Source: Synechococcales cyanobacterium GL140_1_metabat_312
GTDB taxonomy: Bacteria; Cyanobacteriota; Cyanobacteriia; Leptolyngbyales; Leptolyngbyaceae
Assembly: GCA_025351345.1 (NCBI GenBank)
Contig: JANXWB010000073.1
Location: forward strand, 1-64,000
Reading direction: 5' to 3'
DNA: 64,000 bases
Each line of letters opens with the position of its first letter. Position 1 is the stretch's first letter. This document shows positions 44,882 to 54,249 of the stretch, in pieces. A program made the translations under genes and the position numbers. The notes under the pieces were generated by a model. That model searched no databases and was not told the origin of the DNA. It was given only the letters and a program-made list of their open reading frames with translations.

Positions 44882-45190
44882 CTTAATTACTTTACAGGGT
44901 GCCTGCTGTCTAATGTACTAAAACATGCGTTTCCAGACAGAGAAAGCATTGTAGAAGTAAATATTTTTTCAACTAAAGAAAATTATTATGTACCCAACGT
45001 CCAAGATAATGGAATTGGTCTTGCAACACCTGTAAATAGTCAATCCGCATTCACCCTTGGGACTTCAGTTAGTCTGCCCCACAACAGATGCTGGGAGAGA
45101 TGCCGGGAGAAATTGTTTGCACCACATTCGTCTGGGGTTGGACCTCGGTTCAGCCTGATATTTTCCGATCGTTCGTTAACCAACTTTTCA
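44882..45190 (+). pseudogene. Relic of a histidine-kinase ATPase domain
   Basis: The frame between the stop at 44879 and the next gene reads LLSNVLKHAFPDRESIVEVN, then YYVPNVQDNGIGLATPV. These are recognisable N-box and G1-box motifs of an HATPase domain of the HisKA_2/PAS-kinase type. The remainder (SAFTLGTSVSL, and further GVGPRFSLIFS) is a scrambled G2/C-terminal region. There is no start codon or dimerisation domain. It is in frame with, and upstream of, the receiver-kinase gene. Confidence 0.55.
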
Positions 45191-45208
45191 TCATTAATCA
45201 ATGGAACC

Positions 45209-46360
45209 ATGACGAACTCGACTAAAATACCTTCTAAAATTTTAATTGTTGAAGATGAAAACGTTGTTGCTCTATATATCAAAGCAAGTTTGCTGGAAGC
45301 GGGTTACGGGTTTGTGGCGATCGTGGGATCGGGCGAGGAGGCCATAGAATCTACTGCAATCTACCAACCCGATTTAGTTTTGATGGACATTCGGCTGGGG
45401 GGATCGATCGATGGCATTGAGACCGCGCGTCAAATTGGAGAGCAGTCTAATGTGCCGATTATATTTTTAACAGCCCATATCGATCGAGATACGTTAAATC
45501 GAGCCAAAGCGACTGATCCGTTTGGCTATTTAGTTAAGCCTTTTGATAATCAAAATTTAATTATTACAATCGAGATTGCCTTAGCCCGGTTTAATGCAGA
45601 AGAGGCGATTCGAGAATCATTGCGTCAACAGAAGATTTTTAATGAACTCCGATCGCGCTTTGTGGCGGTGATCTCCCATGAATTACGTAATCCCTTAAGC
45701 TCTATTTTGTTCTCCAGCGAATTGCTTCAGCGCTGTGGGGACAGTGTATCGCCCGATCGGCGAGATCTCTATTTCCAACGAATCCATGGTGCAGTCCAGC
45801 GGATGAATCAACTTTTGAATGATGTATTAATTATTGGAGAAACAGAGGCGGGTAAGTTGGAATGCAATCCAATGCCGCTGAATTTAGAATTATTTTGTCA
45901 AGAATTGATATTTGAGATTCAACCAGAGAAAAAGCCCAATTGTGTGATTAATTTTATCTATGATCTGACCGCAGGTTTGCCAGTAGATTTCGAGATACGG
46001 CTCGATCGTAAGCTGTTAACCCATATTTTAGGCAATATCCTATCCAATGCGGTGAAGTATTCGCTCAACAGTAGAAATGTTCGATTTACGGTTCAGGTGA
46101 TGGCACAGGAGATCTACTTTGAAGTTGAAGATCACGGCATTGGGATTCCTGAAGCGGACCTACCGTCATTGTTTAATGATTTCTATCGAGCGTCTAATGT
46201 AAAAGCAATCTCCGGGACAGGGCTAGGATTGTCTATTGTTAAGCAGTATGTGGAGCTACACGGCGGCACGATCGTAGTTCAAAGCATTGAAAACTACGGG
46301 AGTACATTTAAAGTGGTGCTGCCCATTACGGTTGAGAATATAAGTTCTCATACCAGTTAA
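45209..46360 (+). CDS. Response-regulator/histidine-kinase hybrid
   Basis: 383 residues from the ATG at 45209; the frame is open from 45113 (TTG) but that part belongs to the kinase relic. N-terminal receiver: ILIVEDENVVALYI, phospho-acceptor Asp in LVLMDIRLGGSIDG, switch FLTAHIDRDTL, KPFDNQNL. Then HisKA with AVISHELRNPLSSILFSSEL, N box NILSNAVKYS, G1 DHGIGIPEADL, G2 GTGLGLSIVKQYVELHGG. Cytosolic with no input domain other than the receiver, so it should respond to an upstream phosphodonor. Confidence 0.92.
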   Translation: MTNSTKIPSKILIVEDENVVALYIKASLLEAGYGFVAIVGSGEEAIESTAIYQPDLVLMDIRLGGSIDGIETARQIGEQSNVPIIFLTAHIDRDTLNRAKATDPFGYLVKPFDNQNLIITIEIALARFNAEEAIRESLRQQKIFNELRSRFVAVISHELRNPLSSILFSSELLQRCGDSVSPDRRDLYFQRIHGAVQRMNQLLNDVLIIGETEAGKLECNPMPLNLELFCQELIFEIQPEKKPNCVINFIYDLTAGLPVDFEIRLDRKLLTHILGNILSNAVKYSLNSRNVRFTVQVMAQEIYFEVEDHGIGIPEADLPSLFNDFYRASNVKAISGTGLGLSIVKQYVELHGGTIVVQSIENYGSTFKVVLPITVENISSHTS

Positions 46361-46368
46361 CTATCCCG

Positions 46369-46680
46369 TTGATTAGTCCACTGGTTTGTACTTCCACAAC
46401 AAAACCGCCAACGATCGCAGCTCATGATGGTCTACTAAACTATTTTTATCAAGAATTACGCAATCCACTTTCGACCTTGAATCTAATTTCATACTGGTTA
46501 CAACAAGGAAGTCCAGAAGCGATGACAGAACTTTCCAGCCAACAAGAGTATGCCCGTAAAGTCTCTGTGGTTCAGCACTTTTACAAAATGCGGGGTCAGA
46601 TTAGCCCTGAAGTGATCAAATTATTGCAGGCTTGCCAACTCGATCGGCTAGCATCAGTGAGCGAAAGCATTGCTCGTTAA
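46369..46680 (+). CDS. Mini HisKA-like protein without phospho-acceptor His
   Basis: 103 codons from a TTG at 46369, 8 bp after the hybrid kinase. GLLNYFYQELRNPLSTLNLI matches a HisKA helix, but the His of HELRNPL is Gln here. The rest (SYWLQQGSPEAMTELSSQQE, HFYKMRGQISPEVIKLL) is helical with no ATPase domain. Either a decayed kinase N-part or a small dimerisation partner of the neighbouring kinase. Start codon uncertain. Confidence 0.5.
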   Translation: MISPLVCTSTTKPPTIAAHDGLLNYFYQELRNPLSTLNLISYWLQQGSPEAMTELSSQQEYARKVSVVQHFYKMRGQISPEVIKLLQACQLDRLASVSESIAR

Positions 46681-46876
46681 GATAGATCACACTAAAATTT
46701 GTTAAACCCAAGCATCCAATTAACTAAACCCCGCGTCTCCTGAGAATCGCCGTTACGATCGTCATCCTCCAAAGCTATGTAGGGTCGCGTAAACGGTCAA
46801 CCTCCAGAGATCAGGCGATAGAGTGGATCCGGTCAAGTGGTGCTAATCAACCTTAAAAAAGCCCACTCAGGAAAAG

Positions 46877-47371
46877 CTAATCTCCGTAGCGGCTTCGATG
46901 AATGAGCTGGGATGGGCTAATGTCGGAAACCAAGTCTCGGAAAGCTCGACGTTCAGCTTCATCGGCATCCCGATCGACTGGAATCGAGGCATCGGCAACC
47001 ACTTCTTCCATGACCCAAATAGGGCAATTCGATCGCAATGCTAGGGCAATAGCATCACTGGGTCTAGCATCAATTTCTCGAATTTGGTCGCCTTGACGCA
47101 CAATTAAGAGCGCATAAAAAGTATTGTCTTTAAGGGAATGGATAATCACTTTTTCTAGCACCATGCTCCATGCGTCAAGCATGTTAACCAATAGGTCATG
47201 GGTATTAGGTCGGGGCGAAACAAGCTGTTGTAGGACGCTCCCGATCGCTTTTGCTTGGTCTTCGCCAATATAAATCGGTAGGGCACGCCGCCCGGTGGAG
47301 TCTTTAAGCAGAACGATCGGACTGCGAGTCGCCGAGTCCATTGCAATTCCCGTAACACGCATCTCAATCAT
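46877..47371 (-). CDS. Bifunctional nuclease family protein (DUF151)
   Basis: About 164 residues from the ATG at 47371 (MIEMRVTGIAMDS, the usual start); upstream ATG 47395 and TTG 47401 are in frame. VLLKDSTGRRALPIYIGEDQ, LVNMLDAWSMVLEKVIIHSL and REIDARPSDAIALALRSNCP are DUF151 signatures, with an acidic UVR-like C-terminus (DADEAERRAFRDLVSD). Plant and bacterial relatives show DNase and RNase activity; the role in cyanobacteria is unclear. Confidence 0.9.
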   Translation of the reverse strand: MIEMRVTGIAMDSATRSPIVLLKDSTGRRALPIYIGEDQAKAIGSVLQQLVSPRPNTHDLLVNMLDAWSMVLEKVIIHSLKDNTFYALLIVRQGDQIREIDARPSDAIALALRSNCPIWVMEEVVADASIPVDRDADEAERRAFRDLVSDISPSQLIHRSRYGD

Positions 47372-47411
47372 GGAGGTTGCCTGAAGAATACTCATTGCCA
47401 ACTAAGGGCAT

Positions 47412-47432
47412 CTAACAAAGAGAATTTGTTAG
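47412..47432. promoter_or_regulatory. Hairpin/palindrome upstream of DUF151 gene
   Basis: CTAACAAA (47412-47419) and TTTGTTAG (47425-47432) form an 8-bp inverted repeat with a 5-nt centre, 41 bp before the ATG at 47371. Possible operator. Confidence 0.35.
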
Positions 47433-47678
47433 AAGAACATATCGAATGACCTGTATCTGTATTGTCAGGGAGCTATTTGAAATATGCAACCGACCTCAGT
47501 AAGATTGCTGACTAGTTTCAGCGATTCAGTGTGAATAGAATGACAAGAATAAGAATACTCCCTGATGTCAATTCTGAGGGGAGTTTAGTGGGGCCAACTT
47601 CAGAACCGCGAGGACGCGATAGAGTAATGGGATTGTCGGATGATTGATCGCATAATTACGATTTTGGGAGAAGGCGGG

Positions 47679-48344
47679 ATGTTTACGGGATTAGTGGAGG
47701 CGATCGGGACGTTGCAGGTATTGGATTCGGAGCATGTGGAAATTGGCGGACTGCCTAGCCATAGTCCTGTGCTGAAGGGGTTGGAAATTGGGGATAGTGT
47801 GGCGGTGGATGGGGTGTGTTTGACGGTGGAGAAGATTTACTCGATGGGGTTTGTGGCGGGCATTTCACCGGAGACCTTGAATCTGACGACGTTGGGATAT
47901 GCGCGAGGCGGCATGGTGAATTTGGAAACGTCGCTGCGGGTGGGAGGTAAGTTAGGCGGGCATTTTGTCACCGGGCATGTGGACGGATGGGGGGAGCTGG
48001 AGTCGGCGGTCGAGTCAGCAACGTCTTGGGAGATGACCTTTCGGACGGAGGATCCAAATGTGTCAAACTATGTTCTGCGTAAGGGAAGCGTGGCGATTAA
48101 TGGGATTAGTTTGACGATCGCGGACTGTAATGGGGCGGGGAGTTGGTTTAAGGTTGCGGTGATTCCCCATACCTATGAAATGACGAATTTGAGCCACCTT
48201 CAGCCCGGTTCTAGGGTCAATTTAGAGGGTGATATTTTAGGGAAGTACGTGGAGAAGTTTTTACTTTCACCGAAGTCGTCAGGGTCTCCAGGGATTGCTT
48301 CAGGGATTACGAGCGATTTTTTGATGGAGCATGGTTATGGTTAG
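47679..48344 (+). CDS. ribE: Riboflavin synthase
   Basis: 221 residues from the ATG at 47679 (MFTGLVEAIGTL), with AGAAGG upstream; the frame opens earlier at 47640 but the added part is not conserved. Two lumazine-binding barrels: DSVAVDGVCLTVEKI, LGGHFVTGHVDGWGEL and again GSVAINGISLTIADC, NLEGDILGKYVEKF. Dismutates two dimethylribityllumazines to riboflavin. I looked for an FMN riboswitch upstream and saw none. The stop overlaps the convergent menH end by 4 bp. Confidence 0.95.
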   Translation: MFTGLVEAIGTLQVLDSEHVEIGGLPSHSPVLKGLEIGDSVAVDGVCLTVEKIYSMGFVAGISPETLNLTTLGYARGGMVNLETSLRVGGKLGGHFVTGHVDGWGELESAVESATSWEMTFRTEDPNVSNYVLRKGSVAINGISLTIADCNGAGSWFKVAVIPHTYEMTNLSHLQPGSRVNLEGDILGKYVEKFLLSPKSSGSPGIASGITSDFLMEHGYG

Positions 48345-49153
48345 GGGCTAGATGGATTATTCAGGATGATTTTGACGATCGCATTCGGGGCTTCAACGTG
48401 GAGATTGTGGCCGATGTTAGGGATTTGGTGAAGTTGGGCTGTTGGACAGAGCTGCTGAATTTTTTGGTTGATGGCGCAAAATTTTGGATCTGCGGTGCCA
48501 ACGATGAGATGAAGGGGAATCTTAGCCTGCGGAAGTTCGGGCCACAATGAGGGTTGGAATCCGGTACCCATGTTCAGGAGCGATCGGGCCAGTTCCTTGG
48601 GATCGTTTTGATGGCGACGATCGAGAAGGTTAGGGAAAATCGGATGAGTTTGAAGGCTTTTGAACAGGTCAGCTTCGTACCATGTATTGAGAAATTTCGG
48701 GAAGTCAGCTTGGATCGATTGCGCGAGTCTTTTATCCTGCTCACGACGATCGGATTGTTCGGTAGCTGTGGCGAGTCCGGGAGACGTGGACTCAAGGAAG
48801 GCAGAGGAAAAACGATCGGGCCAACGGAGTGCTAAATACAAGGCCAATCGTCCGCCCATGGAATACCCGTAAAGAATTGGGCGATCGATGTTGCAAAGAT
48901 CGAGCGTATGCAGCATTGCTTCGGCGGCTCCCTGCAAAGTATAGGCGCGATCGGGAAGCCCTAAGCTTTTGCCATGGCCGGGAAGATCCAGTAAAAGACA
49001 GTTATGGGGTTTGAGTTTGGATTGGTTGAGTTCGGTCGCAAGATGAATAAAATCGCAGTGACTGCCAAGAAATCCATGCAAAAAAACTAGGGTTGGGCGA
49101 TCGTTTCCCAACCCCATCGCGATCGTTTTACTGAATAGCGCACCCGATAACAC
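48341..49153 (-). CDS. menH: Alpha/beta hydrolase, probable SHCHC synthase MenH
   Basis: 270 residues, GTG start at 49153. LVFLHGFLGSHCDFIHLATE, nucleophile elbow YGYSMGGRLALYLALRWPDR and C-terminal NIGHNLHVEAPNAI give a full Ser-Asp-His triad. The sequence style matches MenH, which forms 2-succinyl-6-hydroxy-cyclohexadiene-carboxylate for phylloquinone synthesis. Other men genes are absent here, so a related hydrolase cannot be excluded. Begins immediately after the GH57 stop. Confidence 0.8.
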   Translation of the reverse strand: MLSGALFSKTIAMGLGNDRPTLVFLHGFLGSHCDFIHLATELNQSKLKPHNCLLLDLPGHGKSLGLPDRAYTLQGAAEAMLHTLDLCNIDRPILYGYSMGGRLALYLALRWPDRFSSAFLESTSPGLATATEQSDRREQDKRLAQSIQADFPKFLNTWYEADLFKSLQTHPIFPNLLDRRHQNDPKELARSLLNMGTGFQPSLWPELPQAKIPLHLIVGTADPKFCAINQKIQQLCPTAQLHQIPNIGHNLHVEAPNAIVKIILNNPSSP

Positions 49154-49154
49154 C

Positions 49155-51365
49155 TTATGGAATCGTCACCGGAATCAACGCATTTTCAGGGAAATACTGT
49201 CGATAACGGCCACCATCAGACAAAACGGCCACCACTCGAAGCTGGGAATCCGGTTCCATCTGTAAATCTGCCCAAGGAATGCTCACCTCCAAGCAAGTGT
49301 CTAATGCGACAGACGATCGGCTTGCCCGAGAATGCCAACGCCAATGTTCTCCGGCTTCTTGGAACCAGACCGTTTTAGTTAGCAAATTAATGCCGAGGTG
49401 ATGACGGAAGTGGTAGTTCAACGGTGCTTCGTCCGGTAGATCTACCAACGGCAATGGACTGTTAAAGGTCGAGTGATTTTCGTAATACCAAAGCAAATTA
49501 AGCTCTGGCGGACAATCTACACCGGGTTTAATTCCGGTTTGGAAGTCTAGACGAAGGTAGAGATTTTGGTGATCATAGCCATACCAAAGCCGTTGTACTG
49601 CGCTACTTTGATGCATAGTGCCGCGTGCGCCACCCACTTCAAAACGTCCGGCCCGATCCCAGTCTTGTTCATCGCCGCGCCCGTCAATTATTGGGTGAAT
49701 AAAGCCTTCGGGAGCGCGATCGCCCTTAGCTGCATGGATTTCGACCGGACGGCGAATTTCATCGGGAACAGGTTCGTCCAGTAACTGGTACACAGCAATT
49801 AAATGTTCACGGAAAAGTTGGTCAAAAATTGCATCATGATTACAGGAATGGCCTTCACCAAACCACCAGAACCAATCAGACCCTTCTGCTGCATCCATCG
49901 CCTCCCAGACTTCAGGATTGGATTCTTCTGTGGCTTCGGGGTGACGAGCTAAGGTATCACGGGCAGCAGTCAGCATGTCCCAAGCGCGATTTTTTGCAGG
50001 GTCGCCGATCCAAGTGGTGAAACTGCCATCGACCCAAGATCCGCTGTGGAGTTTCTCACAGGGAATTTCTGCCGTAACAGGGAATTCATCTAGATATTCG
50101 GAAACGGTGACAAGTTTGATGTGGGGTGCATCGTTAAGAATTCCATAGAGGGTCGTCAGGAATGGGATTCCGTCTTGGGGATAGAATTCCCAGCAGTTTT
50201 CGCCATCTAGGGCGATCGTAACCAAATGTGGCTCGTCGGAGTTTTGGAGTTTGCGGGCGATCGCTTCTAAGTGACCAACTAGATCCGTCGCTGCTTTTTG
50301 GGCATCCATACCGCTGTAGGTGAATCCGATTAGGTCAGACAGACGGTGATCTCGGAATACGATCGCCAGGTCGCCGTTTTCGGTCGCAAGACGGTAGGGA
50401 CGATAGAGCATGTCGGGATCTTGGACGGTACCGCGTTCGTCCCTGTGAAAGAAGTGCTTGAGGGTCCAACCGAGAACAGCTTCATCGGAACAAATCCAGC
50501 GAATTCCTTCCTTAGCAATGTAGGGCAGGACTTCCGGGCTAACGGATTGCTCCGAGGGCCAGAGTCCGCGTAAGGGCGTGCCAAAGCGATCTTCATACAT
50601 TTCGCGGGCTTTACGGAGGTGACGGCTAATGTCGTCTGGGTACCGGAAACGTTGGTTAGGGAGGCCCATTTGAGGGACTGCAACGCGACCAGAATCGGTA
50701 TCCGCCAAGAGTGGCATGATCGGGTGCGTGTAGGGCGTAGTGGTGACTTCGAGTTGCCCACTTTCCTGCATAGCCCGGTGTTTCGGGATGATTTGGCTGA
50801 GAATTTCCCGGTGTTTGGCGATAATACGTTGCCGATCGCTTAGGGTAAAATCTTCCCCTTTATCAAGCCAAGCGCGAATTTCGGGGTCATCCCAGAACAG
50901 TGGGTCAATCCAAGCGAGGTTGTGCCAAGTGAGCAAATCACCGTAATCGCGATCGACCCAATTTTCAAAACACCAGCGACGACCATTGGTTTGGCGTTGG
51001 TTGTAGAGTTCGCTGTAGCGGGGATGAGGGTCAATCATCGTGCGGTGATGGGCATCAAAGAAATACTCGATGATGAACTCTTTGGTTTCAGGAAGCAGTT
51101 GATCGATCGGCGTAACCGTTGCTTTGAGATAGGGATCTAGGGCTTTACCGTCCGCGTAATCCTCGATTTGCATCATCAGCGATGGCACGAGGTTTACGGT
51201 TTGGTGAAGATTTGGATATTTTTCGAGAAGAAGAATTAGATCCAAATAATCTTTTGTGCCATGCAATCTGACCCACGGCAAGCGATATTCACCGTCAGCC
51301 ACACGACTTTTGTAGAGGGGTTGGTGTTGGTGCCAGATGAATGCAACGTGGAGGGGATGAGTCAT
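49155..51365 (-). CDS. Glycoside hydrolase family 57 protein
   Basis: 736 residues. The N-terminal GH57 barrel starts HVAFIWHQHQPLYKSRVADG, with LHGTKDYLDLILLLEKYPNL, GLWPSEQSVSPEVLPYIAKE and VTIALDGENCWEFYPQDGIP. The C-terminal third (GRFEVGGARGTMHQ, LWYGYDHQNLYLRLDFQTGI) is a beta-sandwich of the DOMON/CBM9-like kind found in amylopullulanase-type members. Predicted alpha-glucan (glycogen) acting, with no signal peptide. Upstream of menH with no gap. Confidence 0.9.
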   Translation of the reverse strand: MTHPLHVAFIWHQHQPLYKSRVADGEYRLPWVRLHGTKDYLDLILLLEKYPNLHQTVNLVPSLMMQIEDYADGKALDPYLKATVTPIDQLLPETKEFIIEYFFDAHHRTMIDPHPRYSELYNQRQTNGRRWCFENWVDRDYGDLLTWHNLAWIDPLFWDDPEIRAWLDKGEDFTLSDRQRIIAKHREILSQIIPKHRAMQESGQLEVTTTPYTHPIMPLLADTDSGRVAVPQMGLPNQRFRYPDDISRHLRKAREMYEDRFGTPLRGLWPSEQSVSPEVLPYIAKEGIRWICSDEAVLGWTLKHFFHRDERGTVQDPDMLYRPYRLATENGDLAIVFRDHRLSDLIGFTYSGMDAQKAATDLVGHLEAIARKLQNSDEPHLVTIALDGENCWEFYPQDGIPFLTTLYGILNDAPHIKLVTVSEYLDEFPVTAEIPCEKLHSGSWVDGSFTTWIGDPAKNRAWDMLTAARDTLARHPEATEESNPEVWEAMDAAEGSDWFWWFGEGHSCNHDAIFDQLFREHLIAVYQLLDEPVPDEIRRPVEIHAAKGDRAPEGFIHPIIDGRGDEQDWDRAGRFEVGGARGTMHQSSAVQRLWYGYDHQNLYLRLDFQTGIKPGVDCPPELNLLWYYENHSTFNSPLPLVDLPDEAPLNYHFRHHLGINLLTKTVWFQEAGEHWRWHSRASRSSVALDTCLEVSIPWADLQMEPDSQLRVVAVLSDGGRYRQYFPENALIPVTIP

Positions 51366-51560
51366 GGATTAAAAATAATGAGTGGATAATTGGAGTTGTG
51401 CTTTTGAGTATTATGGGAAATTTTAAGGCCCGAGTGGTGAATTCTTAAGGGTGAATTTGGGATTGAAGAGGCGATCGCTCGGGGATCGCACAGAAAATTT
51501 AAAGAAGTCAGATAATCCAGAGGTTTAGCCTGATCGTTGAACTGATCGGATTTAATCGGA

Positions 51561-52235
51561 TTACACTCGAAACAGCCGCCGACCACTCTGAACCACCAAC
51601 GGCACCGCAATAACTATCATCAAACCTGCGATCGCCAACCCCACCGCACAATCTGCCCAAATCCAATGCATCACCGCCACCGCGATCGCCGCCACCACAA
51701 CCCCCAACGAACCCAAAAAATCTCCAACAACGTGTAAAAAAGCGCCCTTGAGATTCAGATCTTGCTGCGAACCCGAATGTAAAATTGAAATATTAATGCC
51801 ATTGACAAATAAACCAACGATCGCGGTCAACAGCATTGGCAGCGCCTCCACCGAATCTTCTGGATCATGCCAATGCAACACCGCCTCTAACGCAACCCAA
51901 GTCGCCGTGCCAATCAATCCCAGACTATTAATAAATGCCGCCCAAGTCTGAGAATCTGGCTGATCATCCGCTAGAGATAGATTATGAGTTCCAATCCATC
52001 CAGACTTCAACGCCGGACGCGCCTTGACTGTCGCCCATAACGCTAACGCCAACGCCGCACTATCCGCAACCAAGTGCCCAGCCTCTGCAACCAACGCCAC
52101 ACTATGGCTCTGCCAACCAATCAACGCCTCTATCGTAGCAAACCCTAAAACTAGTGCGATCGCCCACCTAAGCTGACGTTGTTTTTGTTGAGGTTGAAAG
52201 TTGAGGAGGCCAAGCTGTGAGGAAAAATGTTGCAT
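51561..52235 (-). CDS. Cation diffusion facilitator-like transporter, short form
   Basis: 224 residues with six hydrophobic segments. Metal-site helices are recognisable: LVAEAGHLVADSAALALALW (second helix, H-x3-D) and LKGAFLHVVGDFLGSLGVVV (fifth helix, H-x3-D). The cytosolic C-terminal domain of typical CDF proteins is missing; the ORF ends straight after the sixth helix. Zn2+ or Co2+ efflux is the family role. No neighbouring metal regulator seen. Confidence 0.85.
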   Translation of the reverse strand: MQHFSSQLGLLNFQPQQKQRQLRWAIALVLGFATIEALIGWQSHSVALVAEAGHLVADSAALALALWATVKARPALKSGWIGTHNLSLADDQPDSQTWAAFINSLGLIGTATWVALEAVLHWHDPEDSVEALPMLLTAIVGLFVNGINISILHSGSQQDLNLKGAFLHVVGDFLGSLGVVVAAIAVAVMHWIWADCAVGLAIAGLMIVIAVPLVVQSGRRLFRV

Positions 52236-52325
52236 CGTAAATCAGGAAAGCGCTAAAAGTCTTTTTCTACTAAACCTAGATTTAAACTTAAAAGTTCCCC
52301 AACAACGCACCAATTGTTCCAAAAG

Positions 52326-52772
52326 CTACCATTTCTTATACGGGAGAAATTTGCCGTTCATCGTGACCTTCACCCGATCGCCCTTGGGATCTTCGACCTT
52401 TTCAATATCCAAGGTGAAATCGATCGCACTCATAATTCCGTCCCCAAATTTTTCTTGGACTATATCCTTCATTGGGAAGCCATACACCTGCATAATCTCG
52501 TAAAAGCGATAAATGAAAGGATCTGTCGGCACCACTGGCCCTAAGCCCTTCACCGGATAAGCCACCAACTCAGACTTGATTTCAGGCGGTAAACCCAAGG
52601 CTTCCAATAATTTATCGGCCTGCTCAAAGGAAGCACTCGCCTGCTGATAAAATAACGCCGCCACCCAGACTTCGTTTTGACCTAGTAGTGTCCCTAATTG
52701 ATCAAAACTCAATCCCTTTTCTTTTTTAGCAGATAATAAGACTTCAGTTAATTCAGACAAAATCACGCCCAT
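52326..52772 (-). CDS. cynS: Cyanate hydratase (cyanase)
   Basis: 148 residues from the ATG at 52772; a TTG lies two codons upstream. Decomposes cyanate with bicarbonate to CO2 and ammonia (via carbamate). Catalytic Arg and Glu in [13 protein letters not shown] and Ser in [15 protein letters not shown] are present. The N-terminal HTH-like [20 protein letters not shown] is typical. The cynABD transporter is not adjacent. Confidence 0.97.
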   Translation of the reverse strand: MGVILSELTEVLLSAKKEKGLSFDQLGTLLGQNEVWVAALFYQQASASFEQADKLLEALGLPPEIKSELVAYPVKGLGPVVPTDPFIYRFYEIMQVYGFPMKDIVQEKFGDGIMSAIDFTLDIEKVEDPKGDRVKVTMNGKFLPYKKW

Positions 52773-52877
52773 CTCCAATCACTAGAATTTTATCTAGTTG
52801 TAGAACAATAGGCGCGATCGGACCGTTACAACGGCTACAGAAAATTAAGATGAACCCACAGGTCTCTAAACAGAAAT

Positions 52878-53621
52878 CTAGACTGCCGTTACATCATTTT
52901 TAGTCTCTTCAGACGGTACTTCCACAGGTACTACTTGAACAGGTGCTGCCGCCGCCGCCGCTTTAGCCACCTTCTCTTGTTCACGTTGATCGCGTTTCTT
53001 ACGATCGGCTGCCAAAATATCCGCCATCACAATTTGCGCTGCCGCCATCTTCTCCAGATTGCTGCGATACAGTTCCAAATCCTTCTGAACCTTATCCACC
53101 GACACATTCAACGACTCAGCAACAGTCTTCAGAGCCGTATTAAGAAGCTCTTTATCCTTTAATTTTTCCGCATCTAGCTTCTCTAAAAGCGTATAGACTC
53201 CGATCGCAAACACGCGACTGTACTTAAACTTCGGATTCCCAGAAACCTGAGCCATCGCGGCCGCCAGCGTTCCCGTCGCATCGCCGCTCATCAACCCGTC
53301 CCAAGTCAATCCGTCTATAGCGCTCAGCAGCTCAGTTGCATCCTTGCGAAACGACGCGGGTTCACATTCAACAGACTTACAAAGCGCATTAAAAATCGAT
53401 TCCCGGTCGGCATCCGGACGATAACCCGTCATCAATCGATCGTAGGCCGAGACCAACCCCAACGCATAAATCGGACTATAGGCGTAATCCGTATTTACCA
53501 TCAGCAAATGCATCTCCGACATCAATTCATCCACCACACGGCGATAAATCGAATTAATGGGACGCGTATGAAGCGTATAAAAGGTGCGCTTTGAGTCGGA
53601 AACGGTGCGAGTATTGGTCAC
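52878..53621 (-). CDS. thf1: Thylakoid formation protein / Psb29
   Basis: 247 residues, GTG start. VSDSKRTFYTLHTRPINSIY and VVDELMSEMHLLMVNTDYAY are Thf1 signatures; a C-terminal coiled-coil ends with an Ala/Val-rich tail. Thf1 interacts with FtsH proteases in PSII repair and high-light acclimation. Confidence 0.97.
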   Translation of the reverse strand: MTNTRTVSDSKRTFYTLHTRPINSIYRRVVDELMSEMHLLMVNTDYAYSPIYALGLVSAYDRLMTGYRPDADRESIFNALCKSVECEPASFRKDATELLSAIDGLTWDGLMSGDATGTLAAAMAQVSGNPKFKYSRVFAIGVYTLLEKLDAEKLKDKELLNTALKTVAESLNVSVDKVQKDLELYRSNLEKMAAAQIVMADILAADRKKRDQREQEKVAKAAAAAAPVQVVPVEVPSEETKNDVTAV

Positions 53622-53778
53622 GGGTGAGGCTCTTGATGAGTTTGCTACATTTTTCTTAATAGTACCTCATTTGTCGAACCCCACTCATGCCCATGATCCC
53701 GACTTGACACTTCGCCCCCTATATTAAAACGTGTTTAAAACCTGAATCTGAACGGTCAACTTGATTGACTAACATGGC

Positions 53779-54249
53779 CTAACTCAGATGGGCAGCACAT
53801 TCCAAAATCATGCGCTGGTTTTCCACGGAATAGGGTTGAATTTCCAAAGCCTGACGAAAAATTTGACTGGCTTGACGATATTCAGACAGTTTAAGATGAC
53901 ATAATCCCATGCCATGGAGCGCCCCAAAATGGAATGGATTAAGCACTAACGCGCGTTGACAGTCTACGATCGCTTTTCGGTGACTATCCTGAATAAAATA
54001 AAGTACCGCTCGACGATTCCAAGCTTCAGCAAAATCTGGCATCGATCGAATTACCTGAGACAGTACCGATTCGGCATCATCCAATTGGCCCATGTTTTGT
54101 AAACGCTGCGATCGTTGCAAAAGCTGCAATCCCATCGTCCCCTTTTGGCCAAACCATCGTCGCCACAGCTCTTGAGTTGCCCTATCTCTAGTCAACAAGT
54201 CATCACTCTTCAGATTTTGCAATAATAGATTGAGAGGAAGGGTATCCAT
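53779..54249 (-). CDS. TPR-repeat protein
   Basis: 156 residues. About three TPR units: LQNMGQLDDAESVLSQVIRS, AWNRRAVLYFIQDSHRKAIV, and HGMGLCHLKLSEYRQASQIF with QALEIQPYS. Cytosolic, no signal. Role unknown, probably protein-protein interaction. Confidence 0.8.
   Translation of the reverse strand: MDTLPLNLLLQNLKSDDLLTRDRATQELWRRWFGQKGTMGLQLLQRSQRLQNMGQLDDAESVLSQVIRSMPDFAEAWNRRAVLYFIQDSHRKAIVDCQRALVLNPFHFGALHGMGLCHLKLSEYRQASQIFRQALEIQPYSVENQRMILECAAHLS

Noticed and set aside
47402-47678. Possible FMN riboswitch before ribE
   Set aside because: The region has some hairpins (ACTCCC/GGGAGT at 47557-47584), but I do not see the conserved RFN core sequences.
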